A DNA stretch of 34,362 nt, from contig CANKUB010000043.1 of assembly GCA_947486575.1 (NCBI GenBank), positions 1 to 34,362 on the forward strand, read 5' to 3'. The notes under the pieces were generated by a model that saw only the letters and a list, made by a program, of their open reading frames with translations, had not been told where the DNA came from and did not search any database. Shown piece after piece: positions 33,163 through 34,362 of the stretch. A program made the translations under genes and the position numbers. Source of the DNA: Betaproteobacteria bacterium (GTDB lineage: Bacteria; Pseudomonadota; Gammaproteobacteria; Burkholderiales; SG8-41). Numbering within the stretch: position 1 is the first letter of the stretch; the number at the start of each line of letters is the position of its first letter.

Positions 33163-34134
33163 ATGCGGATGCGCCTACGTTTTTGTTGCAGTTTTTTCCT
33201 CGTCAGCGTGCTGGCGGTTGCGGTTAACGCCCAGCCGTGGCCCACCAAGCCGGTGCGGCTGATTTCACCGTTTGCGCCCGGCGGCCCCACCGATCTGCTG
33301 GGCAGGCCGGTGGGGGCCAAGCTGCAAGAGGCCTTCGGGCAACCTTTTGTCATCGACTACAAGGCCGGGGCCAGCGGCAACATCGGTGCAGATCATGTCG
33401 CCAAATCGCCGGCGGATGGCTACACCTTCCTGCTCATCACCGGTTCATTTACCACGGCGCCCAGCGCGCAGCAATCATTGCCATACGATACGTTGAAGGA
33501 TTTTATCGGCGTCAGTCCGCTGGCCCGGGGCCATTCACTGCTGGTGGTGAACCCCAGAATTCCGGCGCGTGATCTGAAGGCGCTGGTGGCGCTGGCCAAA
33601 GCACAGCCGGGCAAATTGAGCTATGCGTCATCGGGCGCGGGCGGCATCGTTCATCTCGGCATGGAGCAGTTCAAGCTGGCTGCCGGCATCAATATGCTGC
33701 ACGTGCCGTACAAAGGGGTTGGCCCGGCGCTGCAGGATGTGATTGGCGGCTATGTCGATTTGATGTTCATTGGCGCGTCACCATCCATTGCGCAGATCAA
33801 GGCCGGCAAGGTGCGCGCGCTTGCGGTGGCCAGCCCTCAACGTTCAGCGGCGTTTCCGGATACGCCGACCGTCGCCGAACTCGGCTATCCCAACTTCGAG
33901 ATCAGCTCCAACTACGGCGTACTCGCCGCCGCTGCCGTGCCCCGCGCCATCATCAGTCGTATGAACGCCGCGCTGGAAAAGGCGCTGTCGCATCCTGACA
34001 TCAAAAAGGCCTACGCCGGGTTCGGCGTTGACCCGTGGTGGGATACGCCCGAACGCTTTACGGCGTGGATAGCCGAGGACGTTGCCCGCTGGGCGCGCGT
34101 GGCCAAGGCGATCAATTACCAGCCGAGTTACTGA
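33163..34134 (+). CDS. Bug/TctC family substrate-binding protein
   Basis: A periplasmic receptor of about 323 residues. The ATG at 33163 (MRMRLRFCCSFFLVSVLAVAVNA-QPW) gives a compact signal peptide; a frame from 33133 adds ten residues, and an ATG at 33169 is also possible. Family motifs: WPTKPVRLISPFAPGGPTDLLGR, IDYKAGASGNIGAD, ADGYTFLLITGSFTTAPSA and HVPYKGVGPALQDVIGGYVDLMF. The usual NRPGAG is YKAGAS here, implying a different ligand contact. It is not adjacent to a catabolic gene inside the window; the next gene begins at 34341. Confidence 0.92.
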   Translation: MRMRLRFCCSFFLVSVLAVAVNAQPWPTKPVRLISPFAPGGPTDLLGRPVGAKLQEAFGQPFVIDYKAGASGNIGADHVAKSPADGYTFLLITGSFTTAPSAQQSLPYDTLKDFIGVSPLARGHSLLVVNPRIPARDLKALVALAKAQPGKLSYASSGAGGIVHLGMEQFKLAAGINMLHVPYKGVGPALQDVIGGYVDLMFIGASPSIAQIKAGKVRALAVASPQRSAAFPDTPTVAELGYPNFEISSNYGVLAAAAVPRAIISRMNAALEKALSHPDIKKAYAGFGVDPWWDTPERFTAWIAEDVARWARVAKAINYQPSY

Positions 34135-34180
34135 GCGGGTTTTATCGGCTGGTGACGTCTAACGACTGGCGAGAATACTG

Positions 34181-34198
34181 TAACTATCTGTTTTTATT
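34181..34198 (+). repeat. AT-rich dispersed repeat, divergent copy
   Basis: TAACTATCTGTTTTTATT matches the 18-bp repeat at 15 positions and lies 46 bp after a Bug gene. Weaker relatives sharing TAAC-N4-TGTTTTT are at 17485-17502 and 20086-20103. Confidence 0.4.
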
Positions 34199-34340
34199 AT
34201 CTTATTTAACATTTGGCTATTCGATGCATGGGGTCACATCACCAGGGCAATTGCATCAAAATCCGGTAGCTGAACGGCTATGATAAGGGGCTTGTACTTT
34301 TTGCATAGGCTGTGTAGTTTCCTGTCTTTTTGGAGTCAAT

Positions 34341-34362
34341 ATGGCGACAGGAACGTCGGTGA
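34341..34362 (+). CDS. Partial CDS, first seven codons only
   Basis: ATG at 34341, preceded by GGAG (34332-34335) at 5 nt spacing, opens a frame MATGTSV that runs off the right edge. The good ribosome-binding site after a 200-bp non-coding gap supports a real start, but nothing can be said about the product. Confidence 0.4.

Overview
The window looks like a chromosomal accessory region of a betaproteobacterium, most likely Burkholderiales. The clearest pointers are seven periplasmic solute-binding proteins of the Bug/TctC family, an intracellular PHB depolymerase, malate synthase A, and a complete Anbu-type proteasome locus. Base composition is moderately GC-rich, with AT-rich islands between some genes. 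No tRNA, rRNA, CRISPR array or complete insertion sequence is visible.

Layout. (1) 1-3867: a partial leftward gene at the edge, a leftward Bug protein, a rightward vapBC toxin-antitoxin pair with a promoter and palindromic operator, and a leftward ABC-F ATPase (Uup-like). (2) 3987-10662: a leftward four-gene Anbu operon. In transcription order it encodes a circularly permuted ATP-grasp protein, an alpha-E protein, an Anbu proteasome-like peptidase, and a transglutaminase/DUF2126 protein. The ATP-grasp gene is broken by an extra copy of a 14-bp tandem repeat. (3) 11096-15271: malate synthase A and PHB depolymerase, converging on a hairpin, then a glutathione S-transferase behind a good sigma-54 promoter, and a small cupin. 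(4) 15463-26058: a long rightward gene train. It holds a second Anbu paralogue, two paralogous acyl-CoA-dehydrogenase-fold (flavin monooxygenase-like) proteins, three Bug proteins, a UGSC-family selenoprotein with an in-frame UGA, its translationally coupled partner, a metallo-beta-lactamase-fold protein, and a CocE/NonD hydrolase. (5) 26109-29107: two Bug proteins and a beta-hydroxyacid dehydrogenase, all leftward. (6) 29305-34362: an MFS transporter, a PhoD-like phosphatase, a carboxymuconolactone-decarboxylase-like protein, a seventh Bug protein, and the first codons of another gene.

How the parts fit. Region 4 reads as an uncharacterised catabolic cluster: Bug receptors capture an organic acid or similar compound, flavin-dependent oxygenation and hydrolases process it, and a selenoprotein pair contributes an unknown thiol/selenol step. 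The main find is the selenoprotein at 18491-19042. It reads through TGA at 18788-18790 in one continuous frame, has the diagnostic Sec-Gly-Ser-Cys motif, is followed by a good bacterial SECIS-like stem-loop, and overlaps the next gene by ATGA. Other points of interest are two Anbu peptidases in one locus, the repeat-mediated frameshift in the Anbu operon, and a dispersed 18-bp AT-rich repeat, one copy of which lies inside a coding sequence.
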